Shown: in pieces, positions 35,968 through 45,461 of the stretch
How positions within the stretch are numbered: the stretch's first letter is position 1
Layout of the letters: every line of letters starts with the position of its first letter
Assembly: GCF_020873915.1 (NCBI RefSeq)
Contig: NZ_JAHWGP010000038.1
Span: forward strand, 1-64,000
Direction: 5' to 3'
DNA length: 64,000 nt
Origin: Streptomyces sp. DH5
Lineage (GTDB): Bacteria; Actinomycetota; Actinomycetes; Streptomycetales; Streptomycetaceae
The notes under the pieces: model-generated
The model's input: only the letters and a program-made list of their open reading frames with translations
Databases searched by the model: none
What the model was told of the DNA's origin: nothing
Made by a program: the position numbers and the translations under genes

Positions 35968-36611
35968 CCGAGGTACCGTCGGCGCGGGGCGCCGAGGTCG
36001 GCCGGCGCATCGGCGTCGGCCTGATGTACGGGCTGTGGAAGCCACGTGTGCTGGGTGCCTGGCGGGTGCCCGCCGCCGGTCCGTTGATCTTCGCGGTGAA
36101 CCACTCCCACAACATCGACGGCCCCATGGTCATGGGAGTCGCCCCCCGGCCGACGCACTTCCTGATCAAGAAGGAGGCGTTCGTCGGACCGCTCGACCCG
36201 TTCCTGACCGGCATCGGCCAGCTCAAGGTCGACCGGCACACCACCGACCGCACGGCGATCTCCCGGGCGCTCGGCGTGCTGGAGCAGGGCGGCGTCCTCG
36301 GCATCTTCCCCGAGGGCACCCGCGGCGAGGGCGACTTCGCCTCGCTCCGCGCGGGGCTCGCGTACTTCGCCCTCCGCGGCGGCGCGCCGATCGTGCCGGT
36401 GGCCGTGCTGGGAAGTTCCGAGCGGCCCGGGCGGTTGATAAGGACGCTGCCCCCGCTGCGCTCCCGCGTCGACGTCGTCTTCGGCGACCCCTTCGACGCG
36501 GGTGACGGCAGCGGCAGACGTACGCGCAAGGCGCTGGACGAGGCGACCGAACGGATCCAGAAGCAGCTCACCGCGCACCTGGAAAACGCCAGGCGCCTCA
36601 CCGGGCGCTAG
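35964..36611 (+). CDS. plsC: 1-acyl-sn-glycerol-3-phosphate acyltransferase
   Basis: A 215-residue membrane-associated acyltransferase of phospholipid synthesis. The catalytic HX4D motif is NHSHNID (motif I), motif II is GQLKVDR, motif III is FPEGTRGEG and motif IV is IVPVAVLGS, all in order. The GTG start overlaps the cmk stop (GTGA). A hairpin follows 13 nt after the stop. Confidence 0.92.
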   Translation: MTEVPSARGAEVGRRIGVGLMYGLWKPRVLGAWRVPAAGPLIFAVNHSHNIDGPMVMGVAPRPTHFLIKKEAFVGPLDPFLTGIGQLKVDRHTTDRTAISRALGVLEQGGVLGIFPEGTRGEGDFASLRAGLAYFALRGGAPIVPVAVLGSSERPGRLIRTLPPLRSRVDVVFGDPFDAGDGSGRRTRKALDEATERIQKQLTAHLENARRLTGR

Positions 36612-36624
36612 GCGAGACCGAGTA

Positions 36625-36652
36625 GTGGACCGCCCCCGACGGGGCGGTCCAC
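36625..36652 (+). terminator. Hairpin after plsC
   Basis: A perfect 12-bp stem (GTGGACCGCCCC and complement) around CGAC, without a U-run. It may attenuate cmk-plsC transcription before der, which starts 34 nt later. Confidence 0.6.
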
Positions 36653-36686
36653 CGATCACCACGATGAACGACGAGGTACGGACTTC

Positions 36687-38177
36687 ATGAACGACCACAT
36701 CCAGCCCGACGGCTCGGACGCGTACGAGGGTGCGCACGAGCACGACCACGGGGCGCTGGGCGATGCCGAGTTCGCGGAGTTCATGGAGCTCGCCGCGGAG
36801 GAGGGCTTCGACCTCGAGGACGTCGAGGGCGCCATCGAGGCGGCGGGCCACGGCCCGCTGCCGGTGCTCGCCGTCGTCGGCCGGCCCAATGTCGGCAAGT
36901 CGACTCTGGTGAACCGCATCATCGGCCGCCGCGAGGCGGTCGTCGAGGACAAGCCGGGCGTCACCCGCGACCGCGTCACCTACGAGGCGGAGTGGGCGGG
37001 CCGCCGCTTCAAGGTCGTCGACACCGGCGGCTGGGAGCAGGACGTCCTCGGTATCGACGCGTCCGTCGCCGCGCAGGCCGAGTACGCCATCGAGGCCGCC
37101 GACGCGGTCGTCTTCGTGGTGGACGCCAAGGTCGGCGCCACCGACACCGACGAGGCCGTCGTCCGGCTGCTGCGCAAGGCCGGCAAGCCGGTCGTGCTGT
37201 GCGCCAACAAGGTGGACGGGCCGAGCGGGGAGGCCGACGCGGCCTACCTGTGGTCCCTGGGCCTCGGCGAGCCGCACCCGGTCTCCGCGCTGCACGGCCG
37301 CGGTACCGGCGACATGCTGGACCAGGTCCTGGAGGCGCTGCCGGAGGCCCCGGCGCAGACCTTCGGCACCGCGGTCGGCGGCCCGCGCCGCGTCGCCCTG
37401 ATCGGCCGGCCCAACGTCGGCAAGTCCTCCCTGCTGAACAAGGTGGCGGGCGAGGAGCGGGTCGTCGTCAACGAGCTCGCCGGCACCACCCGCGACCCCG
37501 TCGACGAGCTGATCGAACTGGGCGGCAGGACCTGGAAGTTCGTCGACACGGCGGGCATCCGCAAACGCGTCCACCTCCAGCAGGGCGCCGACTACTACGC
37601 CTCGCTGCGCACCGCGGCCGCCGTCGAGAAGGCGGAGGTGGCCGTCGTCCTCATCGACGCCGCCGACTCCATCTCGGTGCAGGACCAGCGCATCGTCACC
37701 ATGGCCGTGGAGGCGGGCCGCGCGCTCGTCCTCGCGTACAACAAGTGGGACACCCTCGACGAGGAGCGCCGCTACTACCTGGAGCGGGAGATCGAGACCG
37801 AGCTCGGCCAGGTCGCCTGGGCGCCGCGGGTGAACGTCTCGGCGCAGACCGGACGGCACATGGAGAAGCTGGTCCCGGCCATCGAGACGGCCCTGGCGGG
37901 CTGGGAGACCCGGGTGCCGACGGGCAGGCTGAACGCCTTCCTGGGCGAGCTGGTCGCCGCCCACCCGCACCCCGTACGGGGCGGCAAGCAGCCGCGCATC
38001 CTGTTCGGCACCCAGGCGGGCACCAAGCCGCCGCGGTTCGTGCTCTTCGCCTCCGGATTCATCGAGGCCGGCTACCGGCGCTTCATCGAGCGCCGGCTGC
38101 GCGAGGAGTTCGGCTTCGAGGGGACGCCCATCCACATCTCGGTGCGGGTGCGCGAGAAGCGCGGCCGGAAGAAGTGA
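36687..38177 (+). CDS. der: Ribosome biogenesis GTPase Der (EngA)
   Basis: A 496-residue double GTPase required for 50S assembly. It has an acidic N-terminal extension of about 55 residues, then GTPase 1 ([28 protein letters not shown]) and GTPase 2 ([28 protein letters not shown]) and a C-terminal KH-like domain ([43 protein letters not shown]). GAGG lies about 12 nt before ATG 36687. The N-terminal extension is common in actinobacterial Der. Confidence 0.96.
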   Translation: MNDHIQPDGSDAYEGAHEHDHGALGDAEFAEFMELAAEEGFDLEDVEGAIEAAGHGPLPVLAVVGRPNVGKSTLVNRIIGRREAVVEDKPGVTRDRVTYEAEWAGRRFKVVDTGGWEQDVLGIDASVAAQAEYAIEAADAVVFVVDAKVGATDTDEAVVRLLRKAGKPVVLCANKVDGPSGEADAAYLWSLGLGEPHPVSALHGRGTGDMLDQVLEALPEAPAQTFGTAVGGPRRVALIGRPNVGKSSLLNKVAGEERVVVNELAGTTRDPVDELIELGGRTWKFVDTAGIRKRVHLQQGADYYASLRTAAAVEKAEVAVVLIDAADSISVQDQRIVTMAVEAGRALVLAYNKWDTLDEERRYYLEREIETELGQVAWAPRVNVSAQTGRHMEKLVPAIETALAGWETRVPTGRLNAFLGELVAAHPHPVRGGKQPRILFGTQAGTKPPRFVLFASGFIEAGYRRFIERRLREEFGFEGTPIHISVRVREKRGRKK

Positions 38178-38188
38178 CGAGGTAGCGC

Positions 38189-38248
38189 ACCGCGGGCACG
38201 GTGAAGGGGCGGTCCCGACCGGGACCGCCCCTTCACCGTGCCCGCGGT
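38189..38248. terminator. Perfect 28-bp stem terminator between convergent genes
   Basis: Arms 38189-38216 and 38221-38248 are fully complementary over 28 bp with a GACC loop. It lies 11 nt after the der stop and ends at the stop codon of the convergent small gene, so it can terminate both. It is the longest perfect hairpin I saw in the window. Confidence 0.88.
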
Positions 38249-38661
38249 CAGGCGCCTCTGCGCCGGGCCGGGGGCAGTCCGGCCGGCACGTGGTGCATCC
38301 CGGCGGCGTTCCGGCCGACGGTGCCGACCCGCTGCCACTGCGGCTGCTCGCCGTCGTCCTGACGGGTACCGTCCGCCGCCGCCCCGTAGGCGCCGCTGAG
38401 CAGGGAGGCGCCGAACGAGCCGGGGCTGTGGCCGCCGTACGTACCGGTACCGCTGTGCGGGATGTTCCCGAAGGCGGTGAAGCCCAGGTCCTCCTCGCCG
38501 CTGCGGTCGCCCGGCAGGGAGCGGAAGGACTTGACGTACTCGGTGTAGAGGGCGTCGTAGATCGGCGTGGCCGAGAGGCCGCTCCGGGAGTCCTGCGCCG
38601 GGCGCACGGGGGCGGGGACCGAGGCGAGGGACTGGCGGCGGGGAACGTCATATGCGTGCAC
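38248..38661 (-). CDS. Conserved hypothetical protein downstream of der
   Basis: A 137-residue protein with no recognised domain. A possibly ordered piece is TPIYDALYTEYVKSFRSLPGD followed by EEDLGFTAFG; the rest is Gly, Ser, Pro and His rich, ending with a basic PARRRGA tail. The start GTG 38661 (HAYDVPRRQS) is uncertain; no Shine-Dalgarno is visible, and longer open frames upstream are low in meaning. I recall an unannotated protein beside der in S. coelicolor, which supports a real gene. Function unknown. Confidence 0.55.
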   Translation of the reverse strand: MHAYDVPRRQSLASVPAPVRPAQDSRSGLSATPIYDALYTEYVKSFRSLPGDRSGEEDLGFTAFGNIPHSGTGTYGGHSPGSFGASLLSGAYGAAADGTRQDDGEQPQWQRVGTVGRNAAGMHHVPAGLPPARRRGA

Positions 38662-38759
38662 GTATGTCCAAACGACCCCGCCCCGCAAGGGATGCGGCCC
38701 TTTCGGGGCTTTCGCCGGCTGTGCTGCCGAGAGGCTCGTGCGGTGCTTCCGAGGGCTGG

Positions 38760-39542
38760 TCAGATGCCCGCGAGCGGCATGGCGGCGGCGACCAGCTTGC
38801 CGTTCGCCGCGGCCTTGTCCAGCGCGTCGCGCAACAGGTCCTCGCGCGGCTGACGTCCGATGGAGCCGACCGGGGCCGCGAACAGCAGCACCTGCTGGTG
38901 TTTGTTGGCGGCCTGCCGCCAGCCGTCGGTGACCTGGAGCGGCTGGTGAGCCTGCCACCAGGCCACCGGACGGCCGCCGGCGGGGTTCGGCTGGAGCACG
39001 GCGTGCAGCTGGCCCGCGGCGAGCAGCACCGACCAGCCGTGCAGCACCGGCGGCACGGCCGACAGCTCGGTCAGCGGCATGAAGCCCTGCTCGATGAGGA
39101 GCGGCAGGAAGTCGTCGCCGGCCCCGAGTGAACCGGGCCGGGCGACCGGCGAGGTCGGCTCGACGACCAGCGCCGGGTGCAGTTCCCCGGCGATCAGGGC
39201 CAGCCCGCTGGTCACCCCCAGGACGGCCTGCCCGGGGGGCACCGTCGCGGCCTCCGGCTCCGGTGTGTGGCCGCCGATGGCCTGGACGGCGCCCTGGAGC
39301 TGTTCCTCGGTGACCTGGACGACCTGCGAGGGCAGGCAGGTGGCATGGGCGAAGGCGAGCACGGCGGTCTCGTCCCCGACGAACAGGACGGTGCTGGTGC
39401 GCTCCTGCTCGGGGTCGCCCTGCGTCCGGCAGGAGGTGCAGTCGTAACTGCCCGGGGCGGACTCTCCGGCGAGGAGGCGGGCTGCCTCTTCGTCGCCGAT
39501 CTCGGTGCGTACCTCGTCGCTGACGTCGAGCATGCGCGGCAC
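38760..39542 (-). CDS. Conserved hypothetical protein (two-domain, possibly SseB-like)
   Basis: A 260-residue protein. Near the N-terminus it has SYDCTSCRTQGDPEQERTSTVLFVGDE with a CxxC pair; the rest has two similar alpha/beta segments with LPLLIEQGFMPLTELSAVPPVLHGWSVLLAAG and QQVLLFAAPVGSIGRQPREDLLRDALDKAAANGKL. The fold is reminiscent of SseB/enhanced serine sensitivity proteins, but that is weak. GTG 39542 was chosen because GGGAG lies 8 nt upstream; ATG 39533 is the alternative. No function is proposed. Confidence 0.7.
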   Translation of the reverse strand: MPRMLDVSDEVRTEIGDEEAARLLAGESAPGSYDCTSCRTQGDPEQERTSTVLFVGDETAVLAFAHATCLPSQVVQVTEEQLQGAVQAIGGHTPEPEAATVPPGQAVLGVTSGLALIAGELHPALVVEPTSPVARPGSLGAGDDFLPLLIEQGFMPLTELSAVPPVLHGWSVLLAAGQLHAVLQPNPAGGRPVAWWQAHQPLQVTDGWRQAANKHQQVLLFAAPVGSIGRQPREDLLRDALDKAAANGKLVAAAMPLAGI

Positions 39543-39974
39543 GGGTGGCTCCCTCGGGATGCGGTGCGTGGCGAGGCCGGGTGGCTCCCGGCCCGTGGTC
39601 CGGGCGGGTCCCCGGCTCATGAAGAAGACAACGGGCGATCTGTGGCGGGAGTCACGCTCCAGGGCGAACCGAATCGAACCATCCGGCGCGTATGGACACG
39701 GGGGGCGCGGAATCCTGCGTTCACCGACAAGTCCCCTTGTGTGTACGGGTGTTGAAAGGTCCGGGTACCGCACGGGCCGTCCCGTGCCCTGGTTGACAAA
39801 TCCGGAAATCAGGGAATGAAGCGGGTGGCTGGAAATCGCCTGCACCCGCGGTGAGCGGCGACCGGCCAGGCACGACGGGGCGCCGGGCGATGCGGGCCCC
39901 CGCCCTCTCAGGACGGGAACCGTCCGCGAAGCCCGGCGGACTCGCCCCATGGTGAAGCCCGGCGGGTCCGCCCC
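39543..39974. other. Gene-free stretch with short direct repeat and isolated TTGACA
   Basis: No convincing gene is visible. TTGACA at 39793-39798 lacks a good -10. A GCACGGGCCGTCCCGTGC inverted repeat lies at about 39771-39788. Near the right end, a 26-bp unit (39928-39953) is repeated directly at 39954-39979 with three mismatches, each copy containing CCCCATGGT, and it runs into the start of the WYL-regulator remnant. Confidence 0.5.
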
Positions 39975-40264
39975 ATGGTGGAGACCCCGGCACGTCCGCT
40001 GTCCCTGTTCCAGGCTCACCGTGAGTGGTCCGGCGCCGATCTGGCCGGCCGGCCGGGCCTCGGCGCCGGACGCCGCGCCGGGACGAACCGGAGCAGGTGC
40101 TGCCGGTACGCCGAGCGGCCGCGACGCGAGTACCGCGGCCACGAGGGCACACCGAGCGGCCGAACCGTCGAGCCGCACCGCCCGGTGTGCTCCGAGCGCC
40201 GCTGGTACCCGGTCGCCTGGGACCTCGACCGCGCGGACTGTGCCCGCCGAGCTGATCGGCCCGC
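39975..40264 (+). pseudogene. Remnant of a YafY-type HTH/WYL-domain regulator
   Basis: One frame starting at ATG 39975 reads LSLFQAHREWSGADLAGRPG, the first helices of a DeoR/YafY winged helix, and then jumps within a few residues to REYRGHEGTPSGRTVEPHRPV and RRWYPVAWDLDRADC, the core strands of a WYL ligand-binding domain. About 150 or more residues that normally lie between the two parts are missing, and the 3' end is lost at the border with ctaD. Thus the gene has an internal deletion and a truncated end. Confidence 0.7.
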
Positions 40265-41953
40265 TCAGAGCGGTTCATGGCCGGCTTGCTCGCTCTTCGG
40301 CTCGGGCTGGGGCGTCACGGCCGCGTACTCCGGGTGGTGCAGGTCGAACGCCGGTGACTCCGAGCGGATCCGGGGCAGCGTCGCGAAGTTGTGCCGCGGC
40401 GGCGGACACGACGTCGCCCACTCCAGTGAGCGCCCGTAGCCCCAGGGGTCGTCGACCTCGACCTTCTCGCCGTACTCGGCCGTCTTCCAGACGTTGTAGA
40501 GGAACGGCAGCGTGGACAGGCCGAGCAGGAAGGAGCCGATGGTCGACACGGTGTTGAGGGCGGTGAAGCCGTCGGCCGCCAGGTAGTCGGCGTACCGGCG
40601 CGGCATGCCCTCCGCGCCCAGCCAGTGCTGCACCAGGAAGGTGGCGTGGAAGCCGGTGAACAGGGTCCAGAACTGGATCTTGCCGAGCCGCTCGTCGAGC
40701 ATCTTCCCGGTGAACTTGGGCCACCAGAAGAAGAACCCGGCGAAGGTCGCGAAGACGACGGTGCCGAAGACCACGTAGTGGAAGTGGGCCACGACGAAGT
40801 ACGAGTCCGTCACGTGGAAGTCCAGCGGCGGCGAGGCCAGCAGCACCCCGGTCAGGCCGCCGAAGAGGAACGACACCAGGAACCCGGTCGCCCAGAGCAT
40901 CGGCGTCTCGAAGGACAGCGACCCCTTGAACATGGTGCCGGTCCAGTTGAAGAACTTCACGCCCGTCGGGACCGCGATGAGGAAGCTCATGAAGGAGAAG
41001 AACGGCAGCAGCACCGCCCCGGTCGCGAACATGTGGTGCGCCCACACCACGACCGACAGACCGGTGATGGCCATGGTGGCGCCCACCAGCGTCAGATAGC
41101 CGAACAGCGGCTTGCGGCTGAAGACCGGGATGATCTCCGTGACGATCCCGAAGAACGGCAGCGCGATGATGTAGACCTCGGGATGGCCGAAGAACCAGAA
41201 CAGGTGCTGCCACAGGACCGCCCCGCCGCCTGCCGCCTCGAAGATCCGCGAGCCGAACCGCCGGTCCGCCTCCAGCACCAGCAGGGCCGCCGCGAGCACC
41301 GGGAACGCCAGCAGGATCAGGATCGACGTGAACAGGGTGTTCCAGGTGAACAGCGGCATCCGGAACATCGTCATGCCGGGGGCGCGCATCCCGATGATGG
41401 TGGTGAGGAAGTTGACCGCGCCGAGGATCGTGCCGAAGCCGGCCAGCGCCAGACCCATGATCCACAGATCCGGGCCCACGCCGGGGGAGTACTCCGCACT
41501 GTTCAGCGGCGCGTAGGCGAACCAGCCGTAGGCGGCCGGCCCTCCGGTCACCACCAGCGATCCGAGCACGATCAGTCCGCCGAAGAGGAACAGCCAGTAC
41601 GAGAGCATGTTCAGCCGCGGGAAGGCCACGTCGGGCGCGCCGATCTGCAGGGGCATCAGCTCGTTGGCGAACCCGGCGAAGGTGGGTGTCGCGAACAGCA
41701 GCAGCATGATCGTGCCGTGCATCGTGAACAGCTGGTTGAACTGCTGGTTGTCGAGGACCTGCAGCCCGGGGCGGGCCAGCTCGGCGCGCATCAGCAGCGC
41801 CATCAGCCCCGCGACCAGGAAGAACACGAACGACGTGACCAGGTAGAGGTGCCCGATCTTCTTGTGGTCGGTGGTGGTCAGCCAGTCGATCACCACCCGC
41901 CCGCGCCGCCCGCGGGCCGGCCGCTCCGCCGCCTGAACGGTCTGCGTCCCCAT
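40265..41953 (-). CDS. ctaD: Cytochrome c oxidase subunit I (orphan CtaD paralogue)
   Basis: A 562-residue heme-copper oxidase subunit with 12 or more membrane segments. Heme and copper ligands are visible: the early histidine in [33 protein letters not shown] (CuB histidine and Tyr cross-link), [11 protein letters not shown] with the histidine pair, and [10 protein letters not shown] (heme a and a3). The C-terminal tail is short. ATG 41953 has AAGGGG about 6 nt upstream. No ctaC, ctaE, ctaF or qcr genes are near it, so it is a second or third copy that must use subunits encoded elsewhere. Confidence 0.94.
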   Translation of the reverse strand: MGTQTVQAAERPARGRRGRVVIDWLTTTDHKKIGHLYLVTSFVFFLVAGLMALLMRAELARPGLQVLDNQQFNQLFTMHGTIMLLLFATPTFAGFANELMPLQIGAPDVAFPRLNMLSYWLFLFGGLIVLGSLVVTGGPAAYGWFAYAPLNSAEYSPGVGPDLWIMGLALAGFGTILGAVNFLTTIIGMRAPGMTMFRMPLFTWNTLFTSILILLAFPVLAAALLVLEADRRFGSRIFEAAGGGAVLWQHLFWFFGHPEVYIIALPFFGIVTEIIPVFSRKPLFGYLTLVGATMAITGLSVVVWAHHMFATGAVLLPFFSFMSFLIAVPTGVKFFNWTGTMFKGSLSFETPMLWATGFLVSFLFGGLTGVLLASPPLDFHVTDSYFVVAHFHYVVFGTVVFATFAGFFFWWPKFTGKMLDERLGKIQFWTLFTGFHATFLVQHWLGAEGMPRRYADYLAADGFTALNTVSTIGSFLLGLSTLPFLYNVWKTAEYGEKVEVDDPWGYGRSLEWATSCPPPRHNFATLPRIRSESPAFDLHHPEYAAVTPQPEPKSEQAGHEPL

Positions 41954-42365
41954 CGCTCGCCCCTTCGCTCATCGCGCGCCGGGCCCGCCGGAGCCCGCGC
42001 CACATGTACCCCGGGCCCACGCCATGATGCTCGCCGCCCGCGCGCCCGGGAGAGGGCGGGACATGGCGGGTCCTGTGACGAGAACGAGTATTTTTTGTGC
42101 GTGCAGGCTTGCGCGGTCCAGCGCGGCGGCGAAAAGGAATGAGACCCGGGTGCACTTCCCCGGGCACTTTCCGCCCGGCTTTATGGCGGTGGTGGTGTGA
42201 CACGCGGAAATTACGTTCGCATACCTGCGGAAGGCGTACGGATTCGTCCGTCCGGGTGAAGGGGGCTACCCGACCGTCTGTCGTGATCCTGTGACACAAG
42301 TGTGACCGCGGGGGGACGGTGTCCGTCGTTCCCGGGGCGGACTTCCCCGCTCGCGGGCCAGGGCA
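41954..42365. other. Intergenic region upstream of ctaD
   Basis: No gene is apparent on either strand. The part around 42085-42110 is AT-rich (GAGTATTTTTTGTG) and the segment to 42300 probably holds the divergent regulatory region of ctaD. TGTGAC occurs twice with an 11-bp period at about 42290-42306, which could be a direct-repeat operator. Confidence 0.4.
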
Positions 42366-42371
42366 TAGCGT
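42366..42371 (+). promoter_or_regulatory. -10 box of a probable leaderless promoter
   Basis: TAGCGT is followed by 6 nt and ATG 42378, with no Shine-Dalgarno. This spacing fits a leaderless mRNA. Confidence 0.5.
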
Positions 42372-42377
42372 GGCTGT

Positions 42378-42593
42378 ATGGCACCCGATCCGACGCCCCC
42401 GGCGGAACCCCAGGACAGTCCGGACACCTATGTCGGCCTCACCGCCGGCCGGGCCGAGCACCTCGCGCGGGAGCGCGGCTGGTCGACGGTGCGGGCCCTG
42501 GCGCCGGGGACGATCATCACCATGGAGTACCGCGTGGGCCGGCTGAATTTCGAGGTGGAGGACGGCCGGGTGGCACGGGCCTGGAAGGGCTGA
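42378..42593 (+). CDS. Small I78 peptidase inhibitor-like protein
   Basis: A 71-residue protein. YVGLTAGRAEHLARERGW followed by TMEYRVGRLNFEVEDGRVARAWKG resembles the inhibitor I78 family (YVGLTE...A...GW, then DYRPDRLNVEVDDGVV), which are small serine protease inhibitors. There is no signal peptide, so the target would be cytosolic, or the similarity reflects only fold. The gene is flanked by a -10 box 6 nt upstream and a perfect hairpin 3 nt downstream. Confidence 0.7.
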   Translation: MAPDPTPPAEPQDSPDTYVGLTAGRAEHLARERGWSTVRALAPGTIITMEYRVGRLNFEVEDGRVARAWKG

Positions 42594-42596
42594 GAC

Positions 42597-42640
42597 ACGG
42601 CGACGGCCCCGGTTCCCCAGGGAACCGGGGCCGTCGCCGT
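42597..42640. terminator. Bidirectional terminator
   Basis: A perfect 21-bp stem (ACGGCGACGGCCCCGGTTCCC and complement) with a 2-nt loop, between the stops of the I78-like gene and the convergent PAP2 gene. Confidence 0.85.
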
Positions 42641-42657
42641 GTACGGCCGCCCGTCCG

Positions 42658-43659
42658 TCAGGGACGGGTCACGGACGTCGTACCGCGCGGGTGGCGCTCC
42701 GGGTGCGGCGGGCGGCGGCTGCCCGCCGGCGTGACCGGGGAGCGTTCCGCGCGGGTGGTGTGCGGGCCGGGCGCCAGGTAGACCGGCGACCGCGACGGCC
42801 GGCCGGCCGGGACCGGATCGGGCACGGGGTCCGCGCGGCCGGTGAGCGGCCTGAGCGTGACGGGCCGGGCGACCGGGCCCGCCACCGCTGCCCGGCGGCC
42901 CCACCGTGCCCGCAAGCGGTCGCGCAGGGCGAACAGCCGGGTCTCGGCGCGTGCGATCAGCGGCTCGAACCAGGGCAGCGCGAGCAGGATCAGCAGGCCC
43001 GCGGCCCAGCCCAGGACGACATCGCTCAGCCAGTGCGTGCCGATGTAGACGGTGGACAGCCCGACGCCCAGCGAGGTCACCGCGGACACGGCGGACAGCC
43101 AGCGCCGCGCCCTCGGGGTGGAGGCCAGATAGGCCAGGATTCCCCAGGTCACCACGGCGTTGGCGGTGTGGCCGCTGGGAAATATATCGCCGCCGAGCCA
43201 CATCTCGTTCGAACCGATCTCGGTCGCGTAGTGCGGACCGAGGCGCCCCATGCCGTACTTCGCGGCACCCACGGTGACGTTGAGCAGCAGCAGCGAGACG
43301 CCGAGGGCGAGCAGCGGACGCAGGGTGTGCTGCCGCCAGGAGCGCCAGCCCAGCCATGCCGCCACCATCACGGCGGTCGGGCCGCGCTGGCCGAGCACCA
43401 CGTAGTAGTCCACGAAGGCGTGGAGCTCCGGCCACTGCTGGTACGGGCGGAAGAACATGACCTGCCAGTCCAGCCGGACCAGCCAGGAGGTGATCAGGAC
43501 GGCCCACACGATCGCCGCGTAGAAGGCCAGGGTGGCGCCGAAGAGCACCGCCCGGTGCCGGCTCATTCGCGGCATGCCGATGTGTGCCGGTCGTTCCGGC
43601 TCACGGTCCAGCCTCGCGAACACCCGGTCCAGACGGGTGGGTTTCCGTTCGGTACGCAC
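42658..43659 (-). CDS. PAP2 family phosphatase (membrane)
   Basis: A 333-residue membrane protein with about six hydrophobic segments, a cytosolic basic N-terminus and a ~90-residue Pro/Arg-rich tail. The PAP2 signature is AAKYGMGRLGP (motif 1), FPSGHTAN (motif 2) and GLSTVYIGTHWLSDVVLG (motif 3 with catalytic histidine and aspartate). It probably dephosphorylates a lipid such as undecaprenyl pyrophosphate or phosphatidic acid. The GTG 43659 start lies 7 nt after a minus-strand TAACGT (43667-43672), so the mRNA may be leaderless. Confidence 0.9.
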   Translation of the reverse strand: MRTERKPTRLDRVFARLDREPERPAHIGMPRMSRHRAVLFGATLAFYAAIVWAVLITSWLVRLDWQVMFFRPYQQWPELHAFVDYYVVLGQRGPTAVMVAAWLGWRSWRQHTLRPLLALGVSLLLLNVTVGAAKYGMGRLGPHYATEIGSNEMWLGGDIFPSGHTANAVVTWGILAYLASTPRARRWLSAVSAVTSLGVGLSTVYIGTHWLSDVVLGWAAGLLILLALPWFEPLIARAETRLFALRDRLRARWGRRAAVAGPVARPVTLRPLTGRADPVPDPVPAGRPSRSPVYLAPGPHTTRAERSPVTPAGSRRPPHPERHPRGTTSVTRP

Positions 43660-43666
43660 CCAATCG

Positions 43667-43672
43667 ACGTTA
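43667..43672 (-). promoter_or_regulatory. -10 box of probable leaderless PAP2 promoter
   Basis: On the minus strand TAACGT is 7 nt before GTG 43659; no Shine-Dalgarno is visible. Confidence 0.45.
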
Positions 43673-43887
43673 CAGCGAGTGAGCGGGGAACCCCGTCGAA
43701 TCGGCCTGGTTGTGATGACGATGTGATGTGGGATTGCTCTCAGGAGGGCCCTTATTTCCGGCGAATCCGTGCCCCGGTGCTTCCATTCCTTCGCTCATTC
43801 GAAGCGGCGGCTTTGTCGCGCTTTTGAATTCGTTCACCACGGCCTGGCGCGGAATTCTCCCGGCGCTCATCGGCCGTCCGGGCGGGA

Positions 43888-45195
43888 TCAGGGCGGGCCG
43901 GAACCGTTCAGCCAGAAGGCCCCGTACACCGCGGAGGCCACCGCGACCGCGCCCACCACCAGCGCCGGCCCCGGCGGACGCCTCCGGGCCAGGACCAGCG
44001 CGAGGGGCAGCAGCAGGGGGAAGGCGGGCAGCAGCAGCCGCGGCTTGGAGCCGAAGTAACTCGAGGCGCACAGGGCGAGCGCGGTGACCACCCCGGCGTA
44101 CACCAGCAGGGGGAGGGGCTGGCGCTGCCGTACGCAGACCACGTAGAGCCACACCAGCAGGACGACGCCGAGAATCAGCGCGAGCCCGGCCGGGGCGGAC
44201 GGGAACGACGTGAACCTGCTGGCGATGAAGCGGGCGAAGGCGTAGCCGCCGTCGAACCCGTTCCGCCATCCGGCCTGCACGTCCAGATATCCCAGTGGCC
44301 CGCCCCCGGTCCGGTGCCCCACCCACAGAACGTAACCGGCGGTCCCCAGGGGCGCGAGCAGCATGCCGAGGATCCGGCGCGGGCGGTCACCGGGGGCGCC
44401 CGGTGCGAGCGGGGCGCCGTCCGGCGCGGGCACGCGCGGGGCGGACGCGGGGAAACCGGCGCGCTCCCCGGTCCGCGCGCCGTCCGCCGGTGGCGCGCTG
44501 CGATCCCGCACGAAGGGGGTGCCCCGCCCTCCGCCGCCGCACTCCGAACCGGCGCGTTCACGCAGGAAGGCGGCGACGCCGGCCACCCACACGGCCGCGA
44601 CCACCGCCAGCCCCACCGGCCGGGTCAGGCCCGCCAGACCCGCCAGGACGCCCGCGGTCACCCAGCGGCCGGTCAGCACCGCGTACAGCGACCACGCGGC
44701 GAGCGCGGTGAACAGAGACTCGCTGTACGCCATCGACTGCACGATCCCGACCGGCAGCACCGCCCACAGCAGCACCGCGTACACCCCGGCCCGGCGCCCG
44801 TACAGATGGTCGGCCACGGCGAAGATCCCCCAGGCCGCGGCGAGCGAGGCCAGGACGGCGACGGCGAACCCCGCGTCGGCGTACGACAGCGGGGAGACGG
44901 CCGCCCCCAGCCGTTCCAGCCACGGCAGCAGCGGGAAGAACGCCAGGTTGGAGTGCACGTCACCGTTCGGCAGCCGCACTTCGTAGCCGTACCCCAGTTC
45001 GGCGACCCGGGTGTACCAGAGCGCGTCCCAGCGGGCGGTCAGCAAGGTGTACGCGCTCTTCCCGCGCGCCTCGCTCCACAGGGCCAGGACGGCCAGGCCC
45101 AGGGCGCGCACGGCGGCGTACCCGAGGAGTGCCGGAGCCGCTCGGCGCAGCGCACCGGGGCGGGCCGGGGCGGCGCGCGTCTCGAGATCGTTCAC
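43888..45195 (-). CDS. Polytopic membrane glycosyltransferase (mannosyltransferase-like)
   Basis: A 435-residue membrane protein with about eleven hydrophobic segments. TARWDALWYTRVAELGY in the first loop, followed by SNLAFFPLLPWLERL, is the pattern of GT-C mannosyltransferases (GPI-mannosyltransferase II/PIG-V-like DxD-less type: WD..WY..IA..GY), which use polyprenyl-phosphate sugars. A ~70-residue Pro/Ala/Gly-rich insertion at about residues 235-300 is hydrophilic. GTG 45195 is favoured because GATAAT on the minus strand lies 7 nt before it. It is divergent from the DHA2 transporter. Confidence 0.82.
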   Translation of the reverse strand: MNDLETRAAPARPGALRRAAPALLGYAAVRALGLAVLALWSEARGKSAYTLLTARWDALWYTRVAELGYGYEVRLPNGDVHSNLAFFPLLPWLERLGAAVSPLSYADAGFAVAVLASLAAAWGIFAVADHLYGRRAGVYAVLLWAVLPVGIVQSMAYSESLFTALAAWSLYAVLTGRWVTAGVLAGLAGLTRPVGLAVVAAVWVAGVAAFLRERAGSECGGGGRGTPFVRDRSAPPADGARTGERAGFPASAPRVPAPDGAPLAPGAPGDRPRRILGMLLAPLGTAGYVLWVGHRTGGGPLGYLDVQAGWRNGFDGGYAFARFIASRFTSFPSAPAGLALILGVVLLVWLYVVCVRQRQPLPLLVYAGVVTALALCASSYFGSKPRLLLPAFPLLLPLALVLARRRPPGPALVVGAVAVASAVYGAFWLNGSGPP

Positions 45196-45202
45196 GGGCC
45201 CG

Positions 45203-45208
45203 ATTATC
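45203..45208 (-). promoter_or_regulatory. -10 box of probable leaderless promoter
   Basis: GATAAT on the minus strand, one base from the TATAAT consensus, is followed by 7 nt and GTG 45195. This is the best of the leaderless -10 boxes in the window. Confidence 0.6.
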
Positions 45209-45461
45209 GACCCGGGGCGGAACCGGCCCGCCCGCCGGACGCGTGCGCCGTGCGGGAGGGCAGTGGTGCACGCCACACCGGTCCGCCGGAACTGTGAGAG
45301 GTCCGCCACTCGACCCCGGCCGCCACTCGCGTACTCTGACGTGTCACTCGCCGTTCGCTGCGTGGGCCGGGGGCCACTGCTCCCCTCCGGCCGAGTCACG
45401 GGGGAGTCCCCCACCCCGTGAGCCCGCCGATCGCGAGGGAACATCTGGGAGGTACGTGTAC

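Noticed and set aside
35385-38651. 1088-codon minus-strand open frame across cmk, plsC and der
   Set aside because: Fully covered by three well-supported genes on the plus strand; absence of stops is due to high GC.
39617-39799. 60-codon minus-strand frame upstream of the hypothetical gene
   Set aside because: No Shine-Dalgarno, mixed third-position GC and no recognisable motif.
40625-42142. 505-codon plus-strand open frame opposite ctaD
   Set aside because: It is antisense to invariant CtaD motifs and low-complexity in Glu, Gln, His and Arg.
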